This document shows, one piece after another, positions 1-8,820 of a stretch of DNA of 64,000 nucleotides; position 1 is the stretch's first letter, and each line of letters opens with the position of its first letter. The stretch is from the NCBI GenBank assembly GCA_963837805.1, contig CAWIOU010000035.1, positions 62,001-126,000 of the forward strand, in the 5' to 3' direction. Origin of the DNA: Bog-756 sp963837805 (GTDB taxonomy: Bacteria; Actinomycetota; Acidimicrobiia; Acidimicrobiales; RAAP-2). The notes beneath the pieces were generated by a model. The model was not told the DNA's origin, made no database searches, and was given only the letters and a program-made list of their open reading frames with translations. Made by a program: the position numbers and the translations under genes.

Positions 1-242
1 TCGGCCCGCAGTGCCAGGGCTCCGGCCACGTACCCCGTATAGCCACTGGTCCCACCGATCCCGGGCTGGTAGCCGATCGAATAGGAGTCGCCCAGCGAGA
101 GGTAGTACGGGGAGGGCGCCGCGGCGGCGGCGCGGCCTCCTCCGGACAGGCCGACCACGACGACCAGGCCGACCACGCCCAACGTCACCATGATGGCGGC
201 CACCATCGGCCTGATGACCGCGGCCCTGATCGAACGGCCCAC
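1..242 (-). CDS. SGNH/GDSL-type esterase, secreted, 3' part outside window
   Basis: Only the N-terminal ~80 residues are in the window; the gene runs off the left edge. After a GTG start at 242 come several Arg residues, then a long hydrophobic Val/Leu/Gly stretch ending in Ala-rich sequence, which reads as a signal peptide. It is followed by YYLSLGDSYSIGYQPG, which matches block I (GDS with the nucleophile Ser) of SGNH hydrolases. Members hydrolyse esters or thioesters outside the membrane; the substrate cannot be told from this piece. The gene is divergent from the membrane protein starting near 320. A G-run just upstream of the GTG could serve as the ribosome binding site. The catalytic Asp-x-x-His block would lie beyond the window. 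Confidence 0.75.
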   Translation of the reverse strand, partial: MGRSIRAAVIRPMVAAIMVTLGVVGLVVVVGLSGGGRAAAAAPSPYYLSLGDSYSIGYQPGIGGTSGYTGYVAGALALRA

Positions 243-319
243 TGCTACCCCCCGTGTCGCGTGCTCTGCACGCCACCGTAGACGACGGCCGGCGGCGGCG
301 GCATGCGACGATCGGTGCG

Positions 320-1069
320 ATGAGCGCCCGGCGATTCGCCCTCGGTACCGTGGTCGTCCTGGCCCTGTGCGCCTGGTGCGGCTGGGCCAGCGGGTTCCAC
401 CAGTCGACGCCCGGGGCCTTCGCGGCGTGGTCGGCCTCGCTCGCCGGGGTGGCGGTGATCGATCTGCTGCTCTGGCGGGGTCGGCGTCATCACCGCTGGG
501 CCATCCGTCTCCGTCCCGTCGACCACCCATGGCCCCGACCGGGCCGCGGCGGCCCATCCCGGGCGCTGCTCGGCACCGCCCCCTGGCTGGCCCTCGTCCT
601 CGTCGTGGTGGCCTGGGAGGTGCTGGGCATCGACACCGGGCCCCACGATCCCCACCTCACCGTCAGCGCCCTCTCGTTGGCCTTCCGCCCATTCGATGCC
701 GGTCTGTGGCTGGCCTGGATCGTCGCCGGGCTCGGCTATGGCGTGGCCCGGGCCCGGGCCCCGATGGAAGAAGGTCCCGGCCCATCGGCCCCGGTGACTA
801 CGCCCGGTGGCTCCTCCGGTGCGGTCGCGCCCGGCCCCCACGCCGCCGCCGGTCCGGCCCTCCTCCTCCCCCACAGCCGGGGCGTGGGAGTGGCCTTCTG
901 GGTGGCGGTGGTCGTGGCCTGCGTGCTGATCGACGTCGTGGCCCGCCGTTCGCACGGCCGATGGGCCGACGCCGGGGAGCTGGTCCGGCTGGCGTCAGGG
1001 CCCCCGCTGGCCAGGGTGGCCCTCATTGCCGGGTGGGCCTACGCCGGGTGGCATCTCTTCGCCCACTGA
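320..1069 (+). CDS. Integral membrane protein, DUF6186-like C-terminus
   Basis: A 249-residue protein if it starts at the ATG at 320; an in-frame ATG at 254 gives a longer, less convincing N-terminus. Hydrophobic segments are visible near the N-terminus (ALGTVVVLALCAW), in the middle (WLALVLVVVAWEVL; LWLAWIVAGLGYGV) and near the C-terminus (FWVAVVVACVLIDVV). The last ~60 residues, ending in GWAYAGWHLFAH, resemble the small actinobacterial DUF6186 membrane family. The rest looks lineage-specific. No enzymatic motif is seen, so the function is unknown. The gene stands alone between a divergent esterase gene and the convergent YcaQ operon. Confidence 0.6.
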   Translation: MSARRFALGTVVVLALCAWCGWASGFHQSTPGAFAAWSASLAGVAVIDLLLWRGRRHHRWAIRLRPVDHPWPRPGRGGPSRALLGTAPWLALVLVVVAWEVLGIDTGPHDPHLTVSALSLAFRPFDAGLWLAWIVAGLGYGVARARAPMEEGPGPSAPVTTPGGSSGAVAPGPHAAAGPALLLPHSRGVGVAFWVAVVVACVLIDVVARRSHGRWADAGELVRLASGPPLARVALIAGWAYAGWHLFAH

Positions 1070-1086
1070 TGCCGGATGGAGCCCGG

Positions 1087-2337
1087 TCAAGTAGGGACCG
1101 CCCGCCGCCCTCGGGTGACCCCGGCCCGCAGCCCCCGGGCCAGGTCTCCGCGTGGACCGACGGCCAGGTGCTGGAGCCCGAGCCATCGGCCGAGGAGATC
1201 GAGCTCGGCGACGGCGGCGTCGATGACCGTCGCCGGGTCGGCCCCCGCCTCCGCGTACGAACCCATCACCCGCAGGGTGCTTTCCTTCCGATCGGCCTTG
1301 AGGTCGAAGCGGCCCACCAGCTCGTCCCCCATCAGGAGCGGGAGGACGTAGTACCCGTGGGTACGGAGGTGCCCGGGGACGTAGATCCCGAGCCGGTAGT
1401 GGAAGCCGAACAGCCGCTCGGTCCGGGGCCGGTTCCAGATCAGCGAGTCGAACGGGGACAGCAGGGTCCCGTGCTGCCGCCTCGGACGTCGGGGTTTGGC
1501 CTGGGGCACGCAGTAGGCGGTCCTGGTCCACCCCTCGACGGCCACGGGCACCAACCTCCCGTCCTCGACCAGCTCGTCGACCCGCACCCGGGCCGGCCCG
1601 GGCCGGATCCAGAAGTAGTCGGCCAGGTCGGCCACCGTGGCCACCCCCAGACACCGCGCCGCCACCTCGATGAGCGCCCGCTGCGCCTCCTCCGGGGCCG
1701 GCGGCGGCCGCCCGATCACCGAGGCCGGGATCACCCGCTCGGCCAGGTCGTAGACCCGCTCGAAGCTCGGGGTGCGCCAGGCAGCCAGGACACCGTCCTC
1801 GAACAGCAGCTCGAGCGCCCGCCGCCCGTCACTGCGCCGGTCCCACCATTCCCCGGCCCTCCGGCGCGGGTCGGCGAGCTTCGACGCCGGCAGCGGGCCG
1901 CGCTCGGTGACCTCGTCGAGCACCCGGGCCAAATAGTCGGCATGGCTCCGGCGCCACTGACGACGGCGTTCCTGGGCCCGGTAGCCGTCATCGAGGTCGT
2001 TCCGCCAGCCGTCCATCCGCCAGCGGAGCAGGGGGTAGAGCTCGACGGGCAGGAGGGAGGCGGCGTGGCCCCAGTACTCGAACCATGGGCCACCGGGGCC
2101 GGTGAGCCGGTCGAACGCCGCCCGGTCGTAGGCGCCGATCCGGCTGAACGGCACCAGGTACTGGGTCCGCTCGAGCACGTTCACCGCATCGAGCTGGACG
2201 GTCCCGACCTGACCCATCACCCGGCGGAGCCGCGGCGGCCCCGATCTGGCGGTGCCGGCTACGGGCCGGGGTGCCCCGAGTCCCTGGGCGGCGACGGCCA
2301 GCCACCGGGCCTCCCGGTTGGAGAGCGGGTCGCTCAA
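1087..2337 (-). CDS. Winged-helix DNA glycosylase, YcaQ/AlkX family
   Basis: This 416-residue protein has the typical length and layout of the YcaQ/DUF1006 (HTH_42) family, whose characterised members unhook DNA interstrand crosslinks and remove alkylated bases. The N-terminal part contains VQLDAVNVLERTQYLVPFSR, a family hallmark region. The middle (ARRNDL-type Arg-rich helix, FEDGVL) and the C-terminal LLSPFDSLIWNR block, with the conserved Asp-Ser-Leu-Ile-Trp, are also characteristic. The start is a TTG at 2337 whose T overlaps the TGA of the upstream coding frame (TTGA), indicating translational coupling in a three-gene operon. It could act in repair of alkylation or crosslink damage in the cytoplasm. 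The family assignment is firm; the exact lesion is not known. Confidence 0.82.
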   Translation of the reverse strand: MSDPLSNREARWLAVAAQGLGAPRPVAGTARSGPPRLRRVMGQVGTVQLDAVNVLERTQYLVPFSRIGAYDRAAFDRLTGPGGPWFEYWGHAASLLPVELYPLLRWRMDGWRNDLDDGYRAQERRRQWRRSHADYLARVLDEVTERGPLPASKLADPRRRAGEWWDRRSDGRRALELLFEDGVLAAWRTPSFERVYDLAERVIPASVIGRPPPAPEEAQRALIEVAARCLGVATVADLADYFWIRPGPARVRVDELVEDGRLVPVAVEGWTRTAYCVPQAKPRRPRRQHGTLLSPFDSLIWNRPRTERLFGFHYRLGIYVPGHLRTHGYYVLPLLMGDELVGRFDLKADRKESTLRVMGSYAEAGADPATVIDAAVAELDLLGRWLGLQHLAVGPRGDLARGLRAGVTRGRRAVPT

Positions 2338-2666
2338 CCAGCCTGGGGCCGGGCCCGGGTGACGACGGTGGTCCGCGGCGGGCCGGGACGTCCGTGGTCG
2401 CCGGGATCCTTCGGTCCGGCATCCGACCCGTTGGTGTTCGACGGCCCCGGCCCGGTCATTCCGGCCACCCGCCGTTCGGCCTCGTCGGCCTCGTGCACGA
2501 CCGCCTCCAGCTCGCGCTGGAGCTCGGCGATGCGTTGCTCGTTGCTGTCCACCAGGTCCCGCACGATGGCACCGGGGATCACCTCGGGAGCAACCGCTCG
2601 GCGGCTCGTGGCCGACCGACCCTTCCGGGCCGCGCCACCCTTCTTCGCCGGACTGTGCTTCTTCAC
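2334..2666 (-). CDS. Small basic/coiled-coil protein, unknown function
   Basis: The reading frame is open from 2804 but overlaps the upstream gene by 80 nt there, so I favour the internal GTG at 2666, giving about 110 residues beginning VKKHSPAKKGG. The N-terminus is Lys/Arg-rich, followed by a helix with coiled-coil character (NEQRIAELQRELEAVVHEADEAERR) and a Pro/Gly-rich tail. Its stop overlaps the start of the YcaQ-like gene, so the two are probably co-translated. No family is recognised. A nucleic-acid-associated accessory role would fit the charge and context but is a guess. No convincing Shine-Dalgarno sequence precedes either start. Confidence 0.45.
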   Translation of the reverse strand: MKKHSPAKKGGAARKGRSATSRRAVAPEVIPGAIVRDLVDSNEQRIAELQRELEAVVHEADEAERRVAGMTGPGPSNTNGSDAGPKDPGDHGRPGPPRTTVVTRARPQAG

Positions 2667-2724
2667 CGTGTTTCGGCTGTCGGTACCGGCCGTGCGGTGG
2701 TGGGTCCGGACGATGGGGTGCCGG

Positions 2725-3021
2725 TCACGGTCGGCTGCCGTCGGACCACCCGGTGCCCGCCAACGCATGCTCGTCGGTGTCGACCTCGAAGGGGAGCCGG
2801 CCATCGGCCGTCCCGGCCAAGTCCGGGCCGGCCTGCCGGTCCGGTCCGGGGTCGAGGGACCGGAGGTGCTCCTCCACCTGCCGGGCCGCCTCGGTCCGGG
2901 CCCGGGCCCCGGCGATGGCCGATTCGAGCCTGGCCTGCTCCGCCGCTGCCGCGCGGAGGTAGCGCTCGACCGATGCTCGGGTGAAGGCCTGCCCGGCCTC
3001 GGGATCGGTGGTCGGTGTCAT
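2725..3021 (-). CDS. Small predicted helical protein, unknown function
   Basis: A 98-residue protein starting at ATG 3021. The middle is rich in Ala, Glu, Arg and Gln (YLRAAAAEQARLESAIAGARARTEAARQVEEHL) and is predicted to form a long helix or coiled coil; the C-terminal third is polar and probably disordered. It is the first gene of a three-gene minus-strand unit ending with the YcaQ-like glycosylase. A TATACT hexamer at 3074-3069, beside a CCTAG-N7-CTAGG inverted repeat (3075-3091), could be its promoter and operator, but no good -35 box is seen. No family recognised. Confidence 0.5.
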   Translation of the reverse strand: MTPTTDPEAGQAFTRASVERYLRAAAAEQARLESAIAGARARTEAARQVEEHLRSLDPGPDRQAGPDLAGTADGRLPFEVDTDEHALAGTGWSDGSRP

Positions 3022-3095
3022 CGGCGTGGAAATGCGGTGTGGCGCTGGCCCGTGGAGCGTTCCAAGCCAGTATACCTAGGTGGTCACTAGGTTGT

Positions 3096-3116
3096 GGGGG
3101 CCGAAATCGGTCCCCC
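3096..3116 (-). terminator. Possible terminator of the pst operon
   Basis: A G5-CCGA-AA-TCGG-T-C5 inverted repeat with one bulge lies 35-55 nt downstream of the pstB stop. It lacks a T-tract, which is usual for high-GC actinobacterial terminators. It lies between the pst operon and the promoter region of the 2725-3021 gene. Confidence 0.35.
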
Positions 3117-3151
3117 CGGGACCGGAGTTCCGGAGTTCGGGTCGGTGCCGA

Positions 3152-3976
3152 TCACCCGAATCTGCCGTGCACGTAGTCGAGGGTCCGGGGGTCGAGGGGC
3201 GAGTCGAACATGGCGTCGGTGGGGCCGTGCTCGATGATGTAGCCGGGCGTCCCCTGCTCGGCCAGGAAGAACGCCGTGTAGGCCGACACCCGCTGGGCCT
3301 GCTGCATGTTGTGGGTCACGATCACGATGGTGACCTCGGTCTTCAACTCGTCGATGGTGGTCTCGATCCGCCGGGTGGAGGTGGGGTCGAGGGCCGAGCA
3401 CGGTTCGTCCATCAGCAGCACCCTCGGCCGGATGGCCAGCGCCCGGGCGATGCACAGGCGCTGCTGCTGACCACCGGACAGGGCCCCACCCGGCTGGCGC
3501 AGGCGGTTCTGGACCTCGTTCCACAGGCCGGCCTTGGTCAGGCAGGTCTCCACCAGCTCGTCCTTGGTGTCCTGATCCTTGCGGGTGCCGGTGAGCTTGA
3601 GGCCGGCCAGCACGTTGTCGTAGATCGACATGGTCGGGAAGGGGTTCGGCTTCTGGAAGACCATGCCGATGTGACGGCGGGCGTCGGTCAGCTTCCGGCT
3701 CGGGTCGTAGATGTCCACGCCGTCGAGCAACACGTCGCCGGCCAGCGAGGCGGCCGGGATGAGCTCGTGCATCCGGTTGAGGATGCGGAGGAAGGTGGAC
3801 TTCCCGCACCCCGACGGGCCGATGAGGGCGGTGACCTGTCGCGCCTCCATGGTCAGGGACACCCGGTCGAGGACCTGATGGTCCCCGAACCACGCCGAGA
3901 TGTCCCGGGCCTCGAGCTGGGCGGCCTGGAACCCGTCCTGCGCCGGGGGCCGGACATCGGTTGATTCGAGCAGCAT
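3152..3976 (-). CDS. pstB: Phosphate ABC transporter ATP-binding protein PstB
   Basis: This is the ATPase that powers high-affinity phosphate import through the PstC/PstA channel at the inner face of the membrane. The 274 residues are close to the family norm of ~250-270. Walker A GPSGCGKST is at 53-61, the Q-loop in VFQKPNPFP (~107-114, the typical PstB form), the signature LSGGQ at 166-170 and Walker B LLMDEP at 187-192. The N-terminal ~20 residues are an extra extension. It follows the sortase-like gene with a 1-nt gap and has a GAGG ribosome binding site. It is the last gene of the operon, unlike the usual pstSCAB order. No phoU follows it. Confidence 0.95.
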   Translation of the reverse strand: MLLESTDVRPPAQDGFQAAQLEARDISAWFGDHQVLDRVSLTMEARQVTALIGPSGCGKSTFLRILNRMHELIPAASLAGDVLLDGVDIYDPSRKLTDARRHIGMVFQKPNPFPTMSIYDNVLAGLKLTGTRKDQDTKDELVETCLTKAGLWNEVQNRLRQPGGALSGGQQQRLCIARALAIRPRVLLMDEPCSALDPTSTRRIETTIDELKTEVTIVIVTHNMQQAQRVSAYTAFFLAEQGTPGYIIEHGPTDAMFDSPLDPRTLDYVHGRFG

Positions 3977-3977
3977 C

Positions 3978-5966
3978 TCAATTCCTCGATTGGTGGTCGG
4001 CCTGTGTCATCACAGGAGGTTGGGGAGGAGGCGGGCGAATCTGGTCGGCGATGAACATCCAGACCAGCAGCACCGGGGCGGTGAACACGATCCAGGCCTG
4101 GGCCCGGCCCCGGCGACGCCAGGTCCACACCGCGGCTCCGACCAGGACAGCCAGGACCAGCACCCACAGGGCCAACGCCCACAGGGTGCTGGTGTCGAGG
4201 CCGAGTGCCCGTTCGGCGACCGGCACCGTCTTGACCAACGGCGGTTGGGCGGCGAGGGACGGACCGTTCTTCTCGGCGTCCACCCAGACCACCCCGGAGG
4301 GGACGAAGGGCGAGCCCGACGCCGTGCCCAGAGTGAGACGTGAGGCGCCGGGCGGCACCGGGCGCTCCTTACTACCGGCCGGCCTGACGTCGATCACCTT
4401 GAAGACCGACGTCCCCACCTGGGTGACGACCTGGATACGGGCCCCCTTCTTGAGCGTGCTGATCTGCCCGAACGGGCCCCCGTAGGCCGCGGCCCGGCCG
4501 AGGATGACGCTGTCGCCGGTCCCGCCGGGGAACACCGTCGAGCGGTAGTGCCCGGGGCCGTTGGCCAGCAAGGTGCCGGTGGTGCCCTCGACCACCACCT
4601 GGTTCACCCCGATGGACGGGATGGTGATCTGGGCGATCGGGGCGCCCATGGCCACCGGATGGCGCCGGCTGCCCGGTCCGAGCGGGGCGGTACCCAGGGC
4701 CAGCTCGGTACGGAACCGGTTGTACAGGGAGACCTGGGCCGAACGGTGCTCGATCCCGCTCACGAAGGCCAGCTGCACGACCATCCCGATCGAGACCAGA
4801 GCCACCACGATCAGGCCGAACCGCACCACCGCTGGCCACCGGCTGGTGGTGGCTGCCTCGCCCAGGTGCCCGGTGGCATCGAACTCGGCTTGCAGCCTCG
4901 GTGCTTCATTCGGGTCGTAGCCGTTGCCGTTGGTCACCGACTCGGTGTCGGGCAGGGCGACCAGCAGCATCTCCCGGTCCAGCGCCGTCTCGGTGAGGGT
5001 CGTCATCGCACCGACCTCCCGGCCGCCGGCTGTCGGCCCGGCCCGGCGGTTGCGCCTGGCCAGGGCCAGGATCCCGGCCACGAGGGCGAGGGCCCCGGCA
5101 CAGGCGGCGGCCGCCACCGGCACATCGGTCACCGCCGGTGCACCACCGGAACCCCGGCCGCCGACCGGTCGGACGGCTCCGGACCCGGCCGGTGCGCCCT
5201 GGTCGCCGGTGAGGCCCGCCCCGGCGGTTGCGCCATGGGCGGCGATCCCGGCGCCCGGCGCCGCCGAACCCGGGGTGCGTGCGGCCGCCGTCCCCGTGGC
5301 CGGCAGTGACGACGACACGGTCGTCGCACCGGGCACCGCGTGCCAGGCCAATCCGTGGGCATCCCGGGCGTCGGCGGTGAAGGTGACCTGGGTGTTCCAG
5401 TGATCGGCCAGCCGACCGTGGGTGGTGGCACAGGCGATGCCGGCCTCCCACACGCCGTGGCTCGGGCCGTCGACCAGCGTCTTGAGAGCCACGGCGCCGC
5501 CATCGGTCTTGACCAGCTTTCCCCACACGAAGTCGTTGGGGATACCGATGATCTGCCCGGTGTCGACGGCGGTGTTGGCCGCTCCGTAGTAGCGACCGGT
5601 GCGGCCGACCAACCCGTAGCCCTTCGATGGGAAGCCGATGAAGGTCACCGTCGAGAGGGCGGTTCCCCTCGGCACCAGGTAGCTGTAGACGTGGTCGCCG
5701 TCGTGAGCAGTGTCGCCCGAGCACGAGGCGTTGGCCGGCAGCACCACCGTGAAGGGGGTGGAGGATCCCCCCGACCCGAGGGCTCCGGTGGCCGTGGCCC
5801 CCGGTCGGGCGATGGTGGCCGCACCGCCGTGCACGGCGGTGACGGCGGCCGCCGCCGGTGAGGCCGGCGCGACCGGCGCGACGAAAAGGAACAGCGATCC
5901 CGCGGCCATGGGCACGGCCACCGCCGAGTACTTGGCCGAAGCCCGGGCCCGTCGGGCGGCGATCAC
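3978..5966 (-). CDS. Secreted domain plus sortase-fold module lacking catalytic residues (fused as read)
   Basis: As read, one 662-residue protein. Residues 1-40 form a signal peptide. Residues 75-213 are a secreted domain with CSGDTAHDGDHVYSYLVP and WEAGIACATTHG, paralogous to the 12804-13661 protein. A Gly/Ala/Pro linker and TM helix (~287-305) follow. From Met321 the pattern is a TM (382-404), a class E/F-like sortase domain (~440-566), and two further TMs (595-616, 624-643). In the sortase module the catalytic His is replaced (VILGR, Arg491, where GHR is usual). The TLxTC Cys is also replaced (LTLGTA, Ala549), so transpeptidation is not expected. A strong GGGAGGT ribosome binding site and ATG at 5006 inside the ORF suggest two genes, joined by a probable one-base insertion near 5037-5039. 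Its neighbours are pstB and a PstS-like gene; a scaffold or sensing role in phosphate uptake is inferred. Confidence 0.75.
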   Translation of the reverse strand: MIAARRARASAKYSAVAVPMAAGSLFLFVAPVAPASPAAAAVTAVHGGAATIARPGATATGALGSGGSSTPFTVVLPANASCSGDTAHDGDHVYSYLVPRGTALSTVTFIGFPSKGYGLVGRTGRYYGAANTAVDTGQIIGIPNDFVWGKLVKTDGGAVALKTLVDGPSHGVWEAGIACATTHGRLADHWNTQVTFTADARDAHGLAWHAVPGATTVSSSLPATGTAAARTPGSAAPGAGIAAHGATAGAGLTGDQGAPAGSGAVRPVGGRGSGGAPAVTDVPVAAAACAGALALVAGILALARRNRRAGPTAGGREVGAMTTLTETALDREMLLVALPDTESVTNGNGYDPNEAPRLQAEFDATGHLGEAATTSRWPAVVRFGLIVVALVSIGMVVQLAFVSGIEHRSAQVSLYNRFRTELALGTAPLGPGSRRHPVAMGAPIAQITIPSIGVNQVVVEGTTGTLLANGPGHYRSTVFPGGTGDSVILGRAAAYGGPFGQISTLKKGARIQVVTQVGTSVFKVIDVRPAGSKERPVPPGASRLTLGTASGSPFVPSGVVWVDAEKNGPSLAAQPPLVKTVPVAERALGLDTSTLWALALWVLVLAVLVGAAVWTWRRRGRAQAWIVFTAPVLLVWMFIADQIRPPPPQPPVMTQADHQSRN
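5014..5020 (-). promoter_or_regulatory. Internal ribosome binding site for the sortase-like module
   Basis: GGGAGGT lies 7 nt upstream of an in-frame ATG (5006-5004). That ATG is part of an ATGA in which the TGA would terminate the upstream coding sequence in the neighbouring frame. This is the usual start-stop overlap seen throughout this operon, and it argues that the sortase-like protein (342 residues, 3978-5006) is a separate gene. Confidence 0.65.
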
Positions 5967-8820
5967 GGCGACCCGCCTTCGGGCGGTCCGGGCGCCACCT
6001 CGAGGGTCCCGTCACCGTCACCGGCGCCGGCCAGCGTCCTCCGCCGTCGGGTCCGGTTCATGGCCACCGCGCCCAGCCCGGCGGCCAGCCCGACGGCCAA
6101 GAGGAAGGGGAGCGCCCACCGCAGGAGCCCGATGGCGAAGCCCTCGGTGCGGATGGCGCTCAGCGCGGCTGGGTGGGAGGACCCCGGCCGAGCCCGACGA
6201 CCCGTGCTTCGACCCGGCCTTGCCCGAGCCCGAGCCCGATCCCGAGCCGGTGCCACCCGACGAGGAGTCCCCGCCGGACCCACCCGACGATCCCGATCCG
6301 CCGCCCGAGGCCGAGTTGCCCTTTCCGGTGCTGGGCAGCTTCTTGGCCGGCGGCGTGGTCGGGGGGTTGAGGACGCTTGCTGCCGCGGCCACGGTCTCGG
6401 CCTGCAGCGAAGCCGGCAGCGGCACGTACCCGTTGGGGAGCTGTCCGGGTTGGTCACCGATGACCTGCCCGGGCCCGGCCGCGTAGCGCAGGAACGCCGA
6501 GTAGTTGGCCCGGGACGAGGCGTTGAGGGTCTCCGGAGTGGTGGCGGCGTAGGTGAGCATGGTCAGCGGGTAGGCGCCGGTCCCCGTCGACGACGGGTCG
6601 GTCTGCATCACGCCCGGCACCTTGGTCGGCACCATGGCCTGCTCGCCGGCCAGGAGGCTGGCCGGGGTGGGAGCTACGAACGTCCGGTCGGGGGTGTCGT
6701 CACCGGCCGGGCTGAGACTCGCCGTCTGCAGGCCGTAGCGGACCGCCGACGCCGAGTCGGTGACCGACATGACGAAGTAGTTCCCGGTGATCTGGGGGCC
6801 GTTGGCCGTCCAGGCCAGATCGGGGGTCTGCGTCGGGTCGAAGGTGGTGTGGGCGCCGTCGTTGGCCACCCCGGTGTCGAGAGCGGCGACCCGCATGTTC
6901 AACAGGTAGGGCGACCAGTCCTGGATGCAGATCGGCCGGGCCGGCAGCTGGTTGCCGTTGGGACCGGTCTGGTACACGGTGGAACCGGTGTTCTCACAGT
7001 ACGGGTCGCTCTTCGGATAGTTCTCCGGGGCCGGGGTCCCGAAGGCCACGCCCGAAGGGTTGATCGACGGATTGGTGCTGTAGTACGGGTTCACGTTCAT
7101 GGCCTGGTCGGCGCCCTGGCCGGGCTCGGCGTTGAGCCACGCCGCCGCCTCGGGGTCGGACAGCACCCACTTCCACAGGGTGGCGGTGGCGTCGGCGCTC
7201 CCCTCCTCGACCATGAGTGTGCCGGCGTCGATCTGGTAGATGGAGCTGAGCTGTGAGAACTCCGGGTTGTACTCGAGGAAGGTGGGGTCGGCGAACAGAC
7301 TGGTCGGGTTGTTCTGGATCCATTTGTACGGGGACGACGTGTCGGCGGCGACGTCCTGGAGCTGGTCGCGGTACGACTCGGTGAGGAGCCGGGCCACCAG
7401 GAGCGGGGTCAGATAGAGGTGCTCGACCCGGTCCCCGCTGAGGCCGAGCTCTTGCGGTTGCAAGCTCCCGTCGGGCTCGATGATCGGGTCCCGTTCGATG
7501 TTGAAGGAGACGACCACGCCGGAAAGGGTGATCGGCGCATAGACCACCGGGTTGGAGGTCTTGGTCTGGTCCGGCGGGATGGGGTTGGAGAACACTGACA
7601 TGCCGGCCGATCCGTAGGACGGGTTGGTCAGGTTGAGCCGGGCCTGATCGTCACTGTTCTGGATGTAGCTGAACGGTGTCTTCCCGGGAAGGTTGCACAG
7701 GGCCGGCTGCCAGGCCGCCACCGCCGGCGAGGCCAGCTCGCCGCCGAGGATCTCCTGGGCATTGGCGTTGATCGAGCAGCTGGACCCGACCGGGTTGAAG
7801 CTCAGGGGGATGGCAATGCGGTTGGCCCACGCCTCCGGGGTCAGCGGGGAGGTGACCACGCTGCTCACGTTGGTCACGTTGGCCGGGTTCTCGGCGGTCG
7901 GCGTGCTCCTCGGCACCACGACCAACCAGCACTGCGGAGTCGTCGTGCCCCCGCTCACCGGCTGGATGTCCTGGCCGCAGCCCAGCCCGGGGGCCTCCAG
8001 TCCGGTGTCCACCTGGAACAACTGCTGGCCCGTCCCGTTCGAGAACGTGCGGGCGAAGTCGACCTCGTTGGTGGTGGAGAAGCTGAAGTACGGATTGAGC
8101 CAGAACGGCTGTGGCTTGAAGGGATTGGACAGGTAGTTGTAGTCGGCCTGTTGGTCGACCACCGTGCCGTCGACGGCGTCGAACGGCTCGATCACGAAGT
8201 TGTCGCCGGTGTCGAGGTAGGTGCCTGGGGCGTGGGACAACGAGGCGTAGCTGCTCCACGCGCTCTCGCTCAGCACCCGGGAGAACTCGAAGCCGACATC
8301 CTTGATCGGGTACGACGCGGTGGGCGAGCTGCTCTCGCCGCCGAACTCGCACTGCGAGGGCAGGGGCCCCGCCCCCGCCCCGGTCGGGTCGGCGGTCTGG
8401 GGATCGCCCCAGCACTGGAAGATCTGGAGGTAGTCCCCGTTGTAGGTCGAGTCGAACGTCTTCGACGTCGGGTCGCTGAAGGTGGGTGCCCCGCCCGACC
8501 AGGTCACCGAGACGGCCTGGTTGGTGAGGTTGGCGGTCTGGTTGACGGTGACCGAGAGGCCGCGGTACTGGCCGTGTCCCGACGCCGTCACCTGGGAGTT
8601 GGTGGCGGGGAGGGCGGCCACGATGCCCTGGCAGCCGGCCGTCGGATCGGCCGCCGCGCAGCCGTTGACGGTCGCCGCCGGGGTCGAGGCGCTGCCCTGG
8701 GTGGCCGGGACGATGACGGCCAGGGCCACGACGGCCAGACGGCCAGGTGGCCAGGCCCAGGGGCCCGCGCTGCGCCCGGAGCTCGGCGCGGCGATGCGGG
8801 GGGACCGGGGCGGCGTTCAT
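5963..8820 (-). CDS. Giant PstS-like secreted substrate-binding protein (two apparent frameshifts)
   Basis: Most of the protein is one open frame from 8729 to about 6185 (~850 residues). It contains the PstS-like stretch VVYAPITLSGVVVSFNIERDP followed by LGLSGDRVEHLYLTPLLVARLL, then a Ser/Gly-rich linker. Removing one C at 8741-8742 joins this frame to an ATG at 8820 that overlaps the pstS stop (ATGA). It also restores a signal peptide (LATWRLAVVALAVIV). Removing one base at 6182-6185 replaces an implausible Arg-rich tail with a TM anchor (LLRWALPFLLAVGLAAGLGA) and a basic tail. The corrected stop at 5963 then overlaps the next start at 5966. The corrected gene would encode a ~950-residue, membrane-anchored binding protein, roughly twice a normal PstS. 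The ligand is presumably phosphate; this is inferred from the operon. Confidence 0.7.

Noticed and set aside
190..3090. Plus-strand open frame of 966 codons opposite the YcaQ operon
   Set aside because: Pro/Arg/Gly-rich sequence without domains, antisense to genes with clear family motifs; a by-product of high GC.
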